10,775 bases of DNA, from assembly GCA_937870805.1 (NCBI GenBank), contig CALMZT010000844.1, positions 1 to 10,775 of the forward strand, written 5' to 3'. Positions 1 to 5,225 of this stretch are shown here, piece after piece. Source of the stretch: an uncultured Chloroflexota bacterium (GTDB lineage Bacteria > Chloroflexota > Anaerolineae > Aggregatilineales > Phototrophicaceae). Under the pieces are notes generated by a model. The model saw only the letters and a program-made list of their open reading frames with translations. It searched no databases and had not been told where the DNA came from. The first letter of the stretch is position 1. The number at the start of each line of letters is the position of its first letter. Made by a program: the position numbers and the translations under genes.

Positions 1-315
1 GGGGAACAGGTGCTCAATAATGACCACACCTTTTTCGGTGTCCCAACCGAAGGGGTCAGAGTAGGTGACACGCCCGCGCGCGGCGGCATAGATAGGATCG
101 CCAAGACGGTCAAAGGCGATGTCTTCAGCAGTGTGTCGCCCGCCAAAACGCTCACGATACACGCCAAAATCGTCATAACCGCGCGTCATCTCTACGATGT
201 TGTCAATGGGTAAGCGAATGGCATCGACCACGCCGCAGGAAGGAGCTGCTTCTTGCGCGTGGACAGCAGTCGTGAAGATGGCAAAAAGGAGGCTGAAAAG
301 TAGTCTATAGCGCAT
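1..315 (-). CDS. Exported M23-type (lysostaphin-like) metallopeptidase, N-terminal part
   Basis: This is the first 105 codons of a gene that continues past the left edge of the window. The N-terminus MRYRLLFSLLFAIFTTAVHA is a typical signal peptide with likely cleavage after HA-Q (residue 20-21), so the protein should be exported. Residues 58-102 read like the start of an M23 domain: GGRHTAEDIAF gives the HxxxD zinc-ligand motif (H61, D65), then GDPIYAAARGRVTYSD matches the usual 'G.pVyAa..G.V' strand, and VVIIEH (H102) fits the start of the final HxH segment, whose second half lies off the window. M23 enzymes cut peptidoglycan cross-bridges, or act as inactive envelope regulators. I chose the ATG at 315 because it begins the signal peptide directly; an in-frame ATG at 333 would add six residues, and neither has a clear ribosome binding site. 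The family call is moderate because only half of the active site is visible. Confidence 0.62.
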   Translation of the reverse strand, partial: MRYRLLFSLLFAIFTTAVHAQEAAPSCGVVDAIRLPIDNIVEMTRGYDDFGVYRERFGGRHTAEDIAFDRLGDPIYAAARGRVTYSDPFGWDTEKGVVIIEHLFP

Positions 316-390
316 AATTTGAGCATAATACATGTTTGAGGTGCAGGACAATACGGTACGTTAAGATTTTACAGGAAGTTTACCGAAAAG

Positions 391-637
391 CGCCGTAGAG
401 CAACCACGTTGACGTGCGGGGAGACAAGGCGCAGACCCGGCTTTTGAGTTCAACTGTGTTATCCTTGCTTTGTCCGAAGCGTACCCAACAGTTGTTCGGA
501 CACGCTGCTTAAAAACAGATCGGTGGTTTTCTCGCACAGGGCGGGATGTAAAATCTGAACCGAAACCGTCTCCAGGACTATAGAGCATGGGTGAAATTCC
601 CTAGAAGCCCCCAGCTTTAGCTGTGGGGAGTAGTCAC
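391..637 (+). mobile_element. Decayed right end of an IS200/IS605-type (tnpB) element
   Basis: On the plus strand, codons 397-447 read RATTLTCGETRRRPGF followed by a stop. This resembles the poorly conserved tails after the zinc finger of many TnpB proteins ('.A.GHtG...aCGE..'). About 190 bp of non-coding sequence follows, ending in a strong GC hairpin at 608-628 (CCCCCAGCT, TT, AGCTGTGGGG with one bulged T) and then GGGGAGTAGTCAC, a form often seen at the right ends of cyanobacterial and Chloroflexi IS605-like elements. No tnpA or tnpB body is present upstream; only about 60 bp separate this from the M23 gene start. I infer a solo right-end scar. The family assignment rests on remembered similarity and hairpin form, not on a search. 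Confidence 0.5.
516..637 (+). ncRNA. Omega-RNA (reRNA)-like structured segment of the IS605 relic
   Basis: In IS200/IS605 elements the 3' end of tnpB overlaps a guide RNA whose scaffold ends at the element's right end. Two stem-loops fit this here. One is CTCGC-ACAGG-GCGGG (531-545) nested in the longer pairing CAGAT/ATCTG (516-520 with 553-557). The other is the terminal hairpin at 608-628. If transcribed, the guide would start just after about 637 (CATAAGGATGG...). Without a tnpB in the window it may be inert or served by a TnpB elsewhere. The 5' limit is a guess. Confidence 0.33.
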
Positions 638-663
638 CATAAGGATGGCAGCTACTATAGCGC

Positions 664-1995
664 TCATGCCTCCACAAACACGTTCTCTAAATCCTGATTC
701 CAGAAGCGTAAGGCATCGCGCACGAGTGACTGTGTACCAACCACCCAAATTGTGCCTGCTGTGCCTGCCACTTCCAGCGCGAGGCGAAAGGCAGCGTCTA
801 CATCGGGCTGGTCGGTGACGTTGGTGTTGAACTGGCGCGCGAGGCTGAAAACCTCGTCAGTGAAGTGTAGATGTGTGGCATGAACGCGGGTGACAACGAC
901 GTGATCCGCTAAGGGAGCAAGTGTTTCGAGTAAGCCGTGAGCGTCTTTGTCGTGTGGTAGCGCCGTGACGAGCACAAGAGGGTGCGTGATCGATGCAAGC
1001 ACGCTGTCACGGAATTGTTCGGCAGCTTCACGGTTGATCGCGCCGTCGATAATGACGGCAGGATTTGAACTCACTTGATCGCAGCGTCCGGGAAAACGCA
1101 GGCGGCGCACGGTGTCTGCTGACTGTTGAATGTCGCCAAAGGTCGCGGCGGCGCCACAGGCAACGGCGAGATTCATCGCCTGGTACTTTGCCCGCGCGGT
1201 GACTCTGAAATTGAACTCACGAGCAAGGAGCGCGACGCGAATGTCCTGCGCGTTATCCGTGCTACGTGTTAGGGTGTATGTGATGTCATCAGGGACTGAT
1301 AACCAACGCGCGTGTTGGGCTTGCGCTTCGGTTTGCAGGACGGCGCGCACGTTGGGGCTTTGCGGGGCGCTGACGACGGCGTTGTTGGGTTTGATGATGC
1401 CGCTTTTGTGCCATGCCACATCGAGCACGGTGGGTCCCATTTTGTCGAGATGTTCATCCATGATGGGGGTGAAGACCGAGACAGTGTTTTGATACAGGCT
1501 GACATCATCGAAGCGCCCGCCGCGTCCGACTTCGAGGACGAGGGCAGTTGCGTGCTGTTCCATGAAGTAGCGCAGGGCGACGGTGAGGAATAAGCCTGTC
1601 GGACTGAGGTACTTGTCGGGCGGCAGGCTGGCTTCGATGGCGTCGATCTGGGGCGCGAGGTCGTTGATGATGCGGACGTAATCGGCGGCGGGGATGATGC
1701 GCCCGTTGAGGCGGATGCGTTCGCGTAGATCAAGGTAGTTGGGGCTGGTGAGCAAGCCGACTTTATAACCCATGCCTTGCAGCAGCGCGGCGGAGAGCAG
1801 CGAGGTTGAACCTTTGCCTTTGCTGCCTGTGACGGTGATAGCGGGCGCGAACGAGGTGGAGATGCCCGCGCGCTGCAAGAGTTCGCGGGTGGTATTGATG
1901 TCGCGGGTGTGCTGATCGTAGCCTTTGAGCGAGGGGGTGACGCGCTCGTAGGAACGGAACATCAAGGCATGGCAGGCGGCAAGGTCAAGCGGCAT
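664..1995 (-). CDS. folC: FolC-type Mur ligase: folylpolyglutamate / dihydrofolate synthase homologue
   Basis: A 443-residue protein of normal length for FolC, which joins glutamate to dihydropteroate or folate with ATP in the cytoplasm. The visible order matches the family: P-loop GSKGKGS (residues 57-63; canonical GTNGKGS), LLTSPNYLDLRERIRLNG (81-98; canonical 'SPHL...ERI.iNG'), LEVGRGGRFDDVS (154-166; canonical 'EVGLGGRLDATN'), then DEHLDKMGPT...HKSGIIKP (180-203), in which K198 matches the lysine normally carbamylated in 'EKAGI.K', and a C-terminal domain with VIIDGAINREAAEQF and VVGTQSLVRDALRFW. It departs from the family at several sites: the DGAHNP motif is DGAINR, Glu of EKAGI is His, and Asn of the P-loop is Lys. 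It may therefore be a divergent paralogue rather than the main FolC. The ATG at 1995 has no clear ribosome binding site; an ATG 11 codons later is also possible. No neighbour belongs to folate metabolism. Confidence 0.85.
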   Translation of the reverse strand: MPLDLAACHALMFRSYERVTPSLKGYDQHTRDINTTRELLQRAGISTSFAPAITVTGSKGKGSTSLLSAALLQGMGYKVGLLTSPNYLDLRERIRLNGRIIPAADYVRIINDLAPQIDAIEASLPPDKYLSPTGLFLTVALRYFMEQHATALVLEVGRGGRFDDVSLYQNTVSVFTPIMDEHLDKMGPTVLDVAWHKSGIIKPNNAVVSAPQSPNVRAVLQTEAQAQHARWLSVPDDITYTLTRSTDNAQDIRVALLAREFNFRVTARAKYQAMNLAVACGAAATFGDIQQSADTVRRLRFPGRCDQVSSNPAVIIDGAINREAAEQFRDSVLASITHPLVLVTALPHDKDAHGLLETLAPLADHVVVTRVHATHLHFTDEVFSLARQFNTNVTDQPDVDAAFRLALEVAGTAGTIWVVGTQSLVRDALRFWNQDLENVFVEA

Positions 1996-2021
1996 AGGAG
2001 CAATCAGCTTTCAGCAATAAG

Positions 2022-2056
2022 GAGCAATGAGTAACGAGCAATGAGCAATGAGTCAG
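2022..2056. repeat. Degenerate tandem heptamer array (GAGCAAT-type, 5 units)
   Basis: Five contiguous 7-bp units: GAGCAAT, GAGTAAC, GAGCAAT, GAGCAAT, GAGTCAG. Single related words (AGGAGCAAT at 1997-2004 and CAGCAAT nearby) extend the pattern upstream. Just downstream, two degenerate CGCCAAGA-like octamers lie at 2070-2085. Such heptamer strings are reminiscent of the short tandemly repeated repetitive (STRR) sequences of cyanobacteria and relatives. The array sits just upstream of the folC-like start; function unknown. Confidence 0.8.
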
Positions 2057-2310
2057 TACAAAGATAAACCGCCAGGTCGCCAAGACAAAGAGGAGAGAGA
2101 ACGAAACAATAGGCGGATGCTAGTAAAGGTGTGACTCAAATTTTAGCCTGCAAAAACACATTTATCAGAGTAACGTTTCATTTGGTGAGAAAATAATAAA
2201 GGGAGTATGGGTACAAAAGTTTTGGCGTTTCAAACCGCGTTCTAACCTGAAAGTTAAATGTAAGCCGAAAAAACAGTAAGGCATCAGGGAATTTACTGAG
2301 TTATTAACGG

Positions 2311-2338
2311 TAGTCATTAGTCCATAGTCAGTAGTCTT
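2311..2338. repeat. Degenerate tandem heptamer array (TAGTCNN, 4 units)
   Basis: Four contiguous 7-bp units: TAGTCAT, TAGTCCA, TAGTCAG, TAGTCTT. The unit length equals that of the array 250 bp away, although the unit sequence differs. On the minus strand it lies 16 bp inside a possible reading frame that starts at 2356, which argues that this frame is not a real gene. Confidence 0.75.
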
Positions 2339-2353
2339 TCGCTGAAGATGTGA

Positions 2354-2390
2354 CATTGGAGACTCCTTTCTCTAGCAGAGAGCATAGCAG
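2354..2390 (-). promoter_or_regulatory. Orphan extended -10 promoter, ribosome binding site and ATG
   Basis: Read on the minus strand: TGCTATGCT (extended -10; -10 hexamer at 2381-2386), then AAAGGAG (2363-2369) six bases before ATG at 2354-2356. The spacing of all three parts is good for a real start. The frame that follows (63 codons, to 2165) runs into the heptamer array after six codons and then into low-complexity AT-rich sequence, with no recognisable protein. It may be the surviving 5' end of a gene whose body was lost, or it may drive a leader towards folC. The rest of 1996-2490 holds no convincing gene. Confidence 0.4.
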
Positions 2391-2489
2391 AAAACGGGGC
2401 GCATTTGCGTTCCTTTTGACACTTTAATGCGATGTGTAATGTAAGGGGAGCGCTCGTATTGGACGTTTCAAACGAAATTCGCGTACAAT

Positions 2490-2530
2490 AAAAAACGGAT
2501 GTGAAGCACACCCAAATGAATCACACCCGT
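2490..2530 (-). terminator. Intrinsic terminator of the 2568-2995 operon
   Basis: On the minus strand, a 10-bp stem (ACGGGTGTGA with TCACATCCGT, one G-T pair) at 2521-2530 and 2495-2504 has a 16-nt loop and is followed directly by TTTTTTATT. It lies about 40 bp past the stop of the last minus-strand gene, so it should end that transcript. Confidence 0.75.
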
Positions 2531-2535
2531 TCCAA

Positions 2536-2564
2536 GACACGCCGTATTTAGTGTGCGGCGTGTC
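2536..2564. other. Perfect 9-bp inverted repeat after the stop codon
   Basis: GACACGCCG (2536-2544) pairs with CGGCGTGTC (2556-2564) across an 11-base loop, four bases beyond the stop of the gene at 2568. It has no T-run on either side. Together with the following T-run terminator it makes a double hairpin at the end of the minus-strand transcript, perhaps protecting the 3' end. Confidence 0.6.
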
Positions 2565-2567
2565 TAC

Positions 2568-2792
2568 CTAAAAATCATCGTCTGGTCTGCCGACTTCATC
2601 CCCATCAAATTCAGGATTGCGCACGCCGCCTTGCGCCGCTTTCCAGATTTGCTCGTCAGCATCATCAATGCCGTAGAGTTGATCGTCAATCGCGCCCTGC
2701 ACGTAGCTTTTGAAGCGCGGCGTCACCGCAATGTGATCGCGGATGATGTACAGCCGATTGAGAACCGCATGTAAAAGTCGGTGATTACTCAT
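2568..2792 (-). CDS. Small acidic hypothetical protein, translationally coupled
   Basis: A 74-residue protein beginning MSNHRLLHAVLNRLYIIRDH and ending in an acidic tail (DGDEVGRPDDDF). I do not recognise a family. It has no signal peptide or membrane segment; the first half is predicted helical with mixed charge. Its ATG (2790-2792) overlaps the TGA of the upstream gene as ATGA, a classic sign of coupled translation, and two hairpins including a good intrinsic terminator follow the stop. That context, rather than homology, is why I call it real. The partner is a small membrane protein, so a role at the membrane is possible but unproven. Confidence 0.6.
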   Translation of the reverse strand: MSNHRLLHAVLNRLYIIRDHIAVTPRFKSYVQGAIDDQLYGIDDADEQIWKAAQGGVRNPEFDGDEVGRPDDDF

Positions 2793-2995
2793 AAATTATC
2801 CTCAATATCATCTAACCATTGGTCGGCGCGGCGTAAACGTTCGCTTTCACGAATAGTGGCGATCACGTCGGGATGTTTGAAAAACGCATCTTCGCGTGCC
2901 TGCGCTGCTCGCTGGTGCTGACGTTCGGTCATGAGCACGCCGCAAACCCCGCCGATGATGAAGCCCAATAACAAGCCGCGCAGCAAATTTATCAT
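2789..2995 (-). CDS. Small single-pass membrane protein
   Basis: A 68-residue protein. MINLLRGLLLGFIIGGVCGVLMTERQ forms one N-terminal membrane helix with glycine spacing, followed by a charged, helical cytoplasmic-type tail (QHQRAAQAREDAFFKHPDVIATIRESERLRRADQWLDDIEDNL). The shape is like YtxH-type small membrane proteins, but I cannot claim membership. The start at 2995 is chosen because AAGGAG (3002-3007) sits six bases before it; an upstream in-frame ATG at 3028 would put the ribosome binding site inside the gene. It is the first gene of a two-gene operon with the ATGA-overlapping gene downstream. Confidence 0.68.
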   Translation of the reverse strand: MINLLRGLLLGFIIGGVCGVLMTERQHQRAAQAREDAFFKHPDVIATIRESERLRRADQWLDDIEDNL

Positions 2996-3028
2996 ATCAA
3001 TCTCCTTTACATACTTTACCGCTAACAC

Positions 3029-3058
3029 AGCGTATCACGAGTTGCACGTCAGAGTCAA
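3029..3058 (-). promoter_or_regulatory. Promoter of the small membrane-protein operon
   Basis: On the minus strand TTGACT (3053-3058) and TACGCT (3029-3034) are 18 bp apart, and transcription would start about 25 bases before the AAGGAG ribosome binding site. The -35 box is close to consensus; the -10 is weak. Its -35 edge touches the first arm of the inverted repeat described next, so a bound protein could control both directions. Confidence 0.5.
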
Positions 3059-3105
3059 TAGGTTCATTTTTATGGCTGATTGAACCTATGCTATAATTTG
3101 CATAG
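3058..3105 (+). promoter_or_regulatory. Nested inverted repeats around an extended -10 promoter (likely operator)
   Basis: ATAGGTTCA (3058-3066) is repeated inverted as TGAACCTAT (3081-3089), 14 bp apart. The second arm overlaps CTATGC (3086-3091), which pairs with GCATAG (3100-3105), and this inner palindrome encloses the -10 box. The promoter is TGCTATAAT (3089-3097), a perfect extended -10, with no good -35. A protein on these sites would block the plus-strand gene and touch the minus-strand promoter. Autoregulation by the RHH-like product of 3122-3337 is the simplest inference. Confidence 0.6.
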
Positions 3106-3121
3106 ACTGAGAGGGACACAT

Positions 3122-3337
3122 ATGTCAGACCCTTTGGAAAACAACATTGCCAGCAGCCGGATACCTCTAAAGCCATCCACACATGATCGGCTGCGCGAAT
3201 TCAGGAATGGTTTGAAAGCAGAGAGCTTTGATGAAGCGATTTCATTGTTGTTAGACATCGCTGTCGGGGATGACGATGAATACATGGTAGGTAAACGCCT
3301 GCGTGACCGCTTGCAGGAAACTCGAAAAACATCCTGA
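3122..3337 (+). CDS. Small RHH / antitoxin-like protein, no toxin partner
   Basis: A 71-residue protein. Residues about 12-47 (SRIPLKPSTHDRLREFRNGLKAESFDEAISLLLDIA) have the layout of small ribbon-helix-helix or VapB-like proteins: a short strand (RIPLKP), a first helix with 'THDRLREFR', a turn, and a second helix starting 'SFDEAISLLL'. Such proteins bind operator DNA as dimers and often act as antitoxins or self-repressors. The tail is acidic and then basic. The ATG at 3122 is preceded by GAGAGGG (3109-3115); an upstream ATG at 3080 lies before the -10 box and is therefore excluded. It has its own extended -10 promoter with inverted repeats and its own terminator 20 bp after the stop, so it is monocistronic. 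No toxin-like gene lies beside it on the same strand. Family assignment is by pattern only. Confidence 0.62.
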   Translation: MSDPLENNIASSRIPLKPSTHDRLREFRNGLKAESFDEAISLLLDIAVGDDDEYMVGKRLRDRLQETRKTS

Positions 3338-3356
3338 TAATGAATTGCTATCGAAA

Positions 3357-3379
3357 GCGCTCCATATGGGGCGTTTTTT
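3357..3379 (+). terminator. Intrinsic terminator after the RHH-like gene
   Basis: Stem CGCTCC (3358-3363) with GGGGCG (3368-3373), loop ATAT, then TTTTTT (3374-3379). It lies 20 bp past the stop codon and between two convergent genes. Confidence 0.8.
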
Positions 3380-3393
3380 GATTCAGACGGTAA

Positions 3394-4356
3394 TCAAGAA
3401 TTTTGACTACTGTCGCGCCACTTGCGAACTGCTTCTCTTGCCTCAGGGGTACCGCGTTTTTCAAGTGTATCAGCGAATTGTTCCTTGACACTATTGTGCC
3501 AATATCCACCCTGAAGTGCAGAACTTAGAAGTGGGATATGTTCAAAATCTCCAAGTTGAACTAACGACCAAGCAATAGCTTGTTTTACTCTCTCATCTTC
3601 TTCAAGGATAATACGCTCTCGTAGCGGTGTGTATGCACGAGGATCAACAATCAGAGATAATGCAAATGCCGCCTCTTGACGAACAATATTATTTTCATCA
3701 TCCAGAATTTCTAGCAGTGAGGGTACACTAGCTTTATCGCGTAATCTACCAAGTGCTCCCGCTGCTGTGCGCCGGACGTTCCAATGCACATCATTTAACA
3801 GGTCAATCAATGGAAGAACGGCATCTAACTCATCAAAAAAACCTAACGCGAGTGCTGCTCCTAATCTAACTTCATAATTCTCATCCTTTAATACTTCAAT
3901 TAAGGGTAACACAGCACGTTTATCTCTTAAATTGGCTAGAAATGGAGCTACGGCACTCCTTACACCTACGTCCTCATCTTTTAAGGCGGATATAAGCAAT
4001 GTGACACTATCATAATTAAAGTATGATCTAAATTGTTGCCATCCTTCGAACATTGTTTCCGCAGCGACACGCCTGATAATCGCCTCTTTATCTGTAAGCA
4101 TCTCTAATAGCTGAGGTAACACTATATTGGGAAAATGCACTACTAAATGCCGTAATTTGATATGCGAGATATTATGCGTCGCTGCGGTGAAGCGAAGTCC
4201 TTCCATCATCATTGGCAAAGCATCTTTACCTATTAAAATCCATTCATCTATGATTACTTGTTGTCGATAATCTGCCGCAGTCTTGAACTCCTCAAATAAT
4301 CTCTCCGCCTTGATATGTGCAAACTCTACCGCGAGTGGTTCAGTAATCTTAGGCAA
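3394..4356 (-). CDS. HEAT-repeat protein: C-terminal part of a split TIR-HEAT protein
   Basis: A 320-residue reading from a TTG at 4356. Residues about 78-270 contain five to six HEAT (PBS-lyase-type) repeats, for example 'DKRAVLPLIEVLKDE' and 'RRTAAGALGRLRDKASVPSL', each a pair of helices with the DxxVR-type turn. HEAT arrays are protein-binding or ligand-sensing scaffolds. The start is unsatisfactory: there is no ribosome binding site and no ATG, and the frame stays open upstream to 4551. The upstream part (ELEIAQGKN...YPIFAAGD...PLHLIKTQFVDARGDAY) is the second half of a TIR domain. The N-terminal half lies at 4538-4816 in another frame, separated by a palindrome. The protein may be made from a weak internal start or not at all. 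The region is visibly more AT-rich than folC and glyQS, which suggests transfer. Confidence 0.75.
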   Translation of the reverse strand: MPKITEPLAVEFAHIKAERLFEEFKTAADYRQQVIIDEWILIGKDALPMMMEGLRFTAATHNISHIKLRHLVVHFPNIVLPQLLEMLTDKEAIIRRVAAETMFEGWQQFRSYFNYDSVTLLISALKDEDVGVRSAVAPFLANLRDKRAVLPLIEVLKDENYEVRLGAALALGFFDELDAVLPLIDLLNDVHWNVRRTAAGALGRLRDKASVPSLLEILDDENNIVRQEAAFALSLIVDPRAYTPLRERIILEEDERVKQAIAWSLVQLGDFEHIPLLSSALQGGYWHNSVKEQFADTLEKRGTPEAREAVRKWRDSSQNS

Positions 4357-4537
4357 ATTCTGAGCATAAGCGTCACCACGCGCATCGACAAATTGCGTCT
4401 TTATGAGATGTAGAGGCGCGTATTCATGCCACTTTTCCAGATCACCAGCCGCAAAAATGGGGTAAGTTGGACAGTTCTTTCCCTGAGCAATTTCTAATTC
4501 ACTAATGGATAAATCAAAATAAACACTAACAATCTGT

Positions 4538-4816
4538 TCAGGACAATGGGCTTAAGCCCATTGTTAGCAATCTAACTGATTTGTCCATAAGTACATAACG
4601 AGATACAGCGGAGTCAGGTGTAACAATCCACAAAACAAGTTTTGCAGCTTCAATAGCGTCTTTAATCGCGCGTTCCCAATCTGGCGTGCCTAGTGGAATA
4701 TCTTCTTTATCAATCCAGAACGGCACTTTAGCGTTTTCGAGATCGTCACATAGACGTTCAACGAACTCTTTGTCTTTACGCGAATAGGAAATAAAGACAT
4801 GGCGTTTATCAGACAT
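4538..4816 (-). CDS. TIR domain fragment (N-terminal part of split TIR-HEAT protein)
   Basis: A 92-residue reading with a good start: GGGAGG six bases before the ATG at 4816. Residues 6-75 are a clear TIR domain: HVFISYSRKDKEFVERLCDDL (strand A and helix A), VPFWIDKEDIPLG (strand B, BB loop), DWERAIKDAIEAAKLVLWIVTPDSAVSRYV. E48 in 'DWERAI' is at the position of the catalytic glutamate of NAD-cleaving TIR domains. TIR domains of this kind act as NADases in abortive infection systems or as interaction modules. The last residues (LLTMGLSPLS) are translation of the palindrome. The C-terminal third of the TIR fold is missing from this frame and is found in the next frame, in front of the HEAT repeats. 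The truncated product is unlikely to be active alone. Confidence 0.82.
   Translation of the reverse strand: MSDKRHVFISYSRKDKEFVERLCDDLENAKVPFWIDKEDIPLGTPDWERAIKDAIEAAKLVLWIVTPDSAVSRYVLMDKSVRLLTMGLSPLS
4543..4564. repeat. Perfect 22-bp palindrome inserted in the TIR-HEAT gene
   Basis: ACAATGGGCTT followed by its exact complement AAGCCCATTGT. It has the same design (ACAANGGG, central TTAA, CCCNTTGT) as the palindrome at the right end of the window (10760-10775). A 6-bp direct repeat CAATCT lies on each side (4530-4535, 4568-4573), which may be chance. It looks like a small mobile palindromic unit or the scar of one; it is not followed by a T-run and so is not a terminator. Confidence 0.85.
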
Positions 4817-5225
4817 ATCATCCTCCCATGTCCATATTAATCTAATTATTGTTTTAATATTGATGATTTTGGCTTGTTATGGGCAAACCTTTGCCACAAT
4901 GCCTTACAATGTGAAGCGCTAGAAATTTGTAACCTTTTCTAACTTTCGCGTGTATCGATCACCCCGTTTCAGGCGCTTGTCAAGGCATGGTTTCTTCATC
5001 TCCTGCGTAGGTTTACCACCCCTGCCTGTAAATACTTCCCGCTGCACCTGCTCACATGTCTCTCGTGGGCATTCAATGCACGCACGACGTACAACCCCAC
5101 GTCTCAGTGTTTGAACTCAAAAGGTTCCACTCGGCACTTATCGTAAGTTGTTTGCGATTTCCAACCGATTCTAACCAAAAATGAAGGGCGAACACGTCGG
5201 CTCGCCCCTACGATGTCAACGTTAT
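4817..5225. other. 409-bp gap between TIR gene and glyQS
   Basis: No convincing complete gene. Positions 4817-4890 are AT-rich and should hold the TIR gene's promoter. On the minus strand, 4919-5116 is open for 65 codons and ends in a stop, with a basic, cysteine-bearing reading (RRACIECPRETCEQVQR, later TRKLEKVTNF) but no good start; it may be the relic of a C-terminus. The same stretch can fold: ATGCCTT (4899-4905) pairs with AAGGCAT (4982-4988) and AAGCGC (4914-4919) with GCGCTT (4973-4978). I cannot decide between a relic gene and a structured element. Confidence 0.5.
5186..5207 (-). repeat. Hairpin of a GGGGCGA...TCGCCCC dispersed-repeat type
   Basis: GGGCGA (5186-5191) and TCGCCC (5202-5207) with a 10-base loop, in the setting AAGGGCGAACACGTCGGCTC. 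This form is familiar from intergenic repeats in Chloroflexi and other bacteria. On the minus strand it lies 18 bp past the glyQS stop and is followed by TTCATTTTT, so it could also end the glyQS transcript weakly. Confidence 0.5.

Larger units (their letters stand above)
3394..4816 (-). pseudogene. Ancestral TIR-HEAT gene, interrupted by a 22-bp palindrome
   Basis: Reading from the ATG at 4816, the TIR frame is open to the palindrome at 4543-4564 and stops just after it (TGA at 4538). The HEAT frame is open from just before the palindrome's far edge to 3394. Deleting exactly 22 bases (4543-4564) joins the codon CTA to CCT and gives one open frame of 466 residues: an N-terminal TIR domain (about 1-150) followed by HEAT repeats. 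The 22-bp length (1 mod 3) accounts for the frame change, and the palindrome's CTTAAG adds a TAA in the HEAT frame. The joined TIR still has about 15-20 more residues than usual between SRYV and SELEIA, so some further change is possible. Confidence 0.7.

Noticed and set aside
10..213. Plus-strand 67-codon frame at the left edge
   Set aside because: It is antisense to the M23-like gene, whose signal peptide and zinc motif are far more convincing.
361..677. Minus-strand open frames of 72-75 codons
   Set aside because: They run through the IS605-like hairpins and have no protein-like features or ribosome binding sites.
2022..2056. CRISPR array
   Set aside because: The heptamers are directly adjacent without spacers and are far too short for CRISPR repeats.
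2165..2511. Two minus-strand frames of 63-64 codons
   Set aside because: They cross the heptamer array or the terminator region and resemble no protein; only the promoter and ribosome binding site before 2356 were kept as an observation.
4530..4573. CAATCT direct repeats as target-site duplication of a 38-bp insert
   Set aside because: Removing 38 bases would not restore the reading frame, whereas removing the 22-bp palindrome does; the 6-bp match is probably chance.
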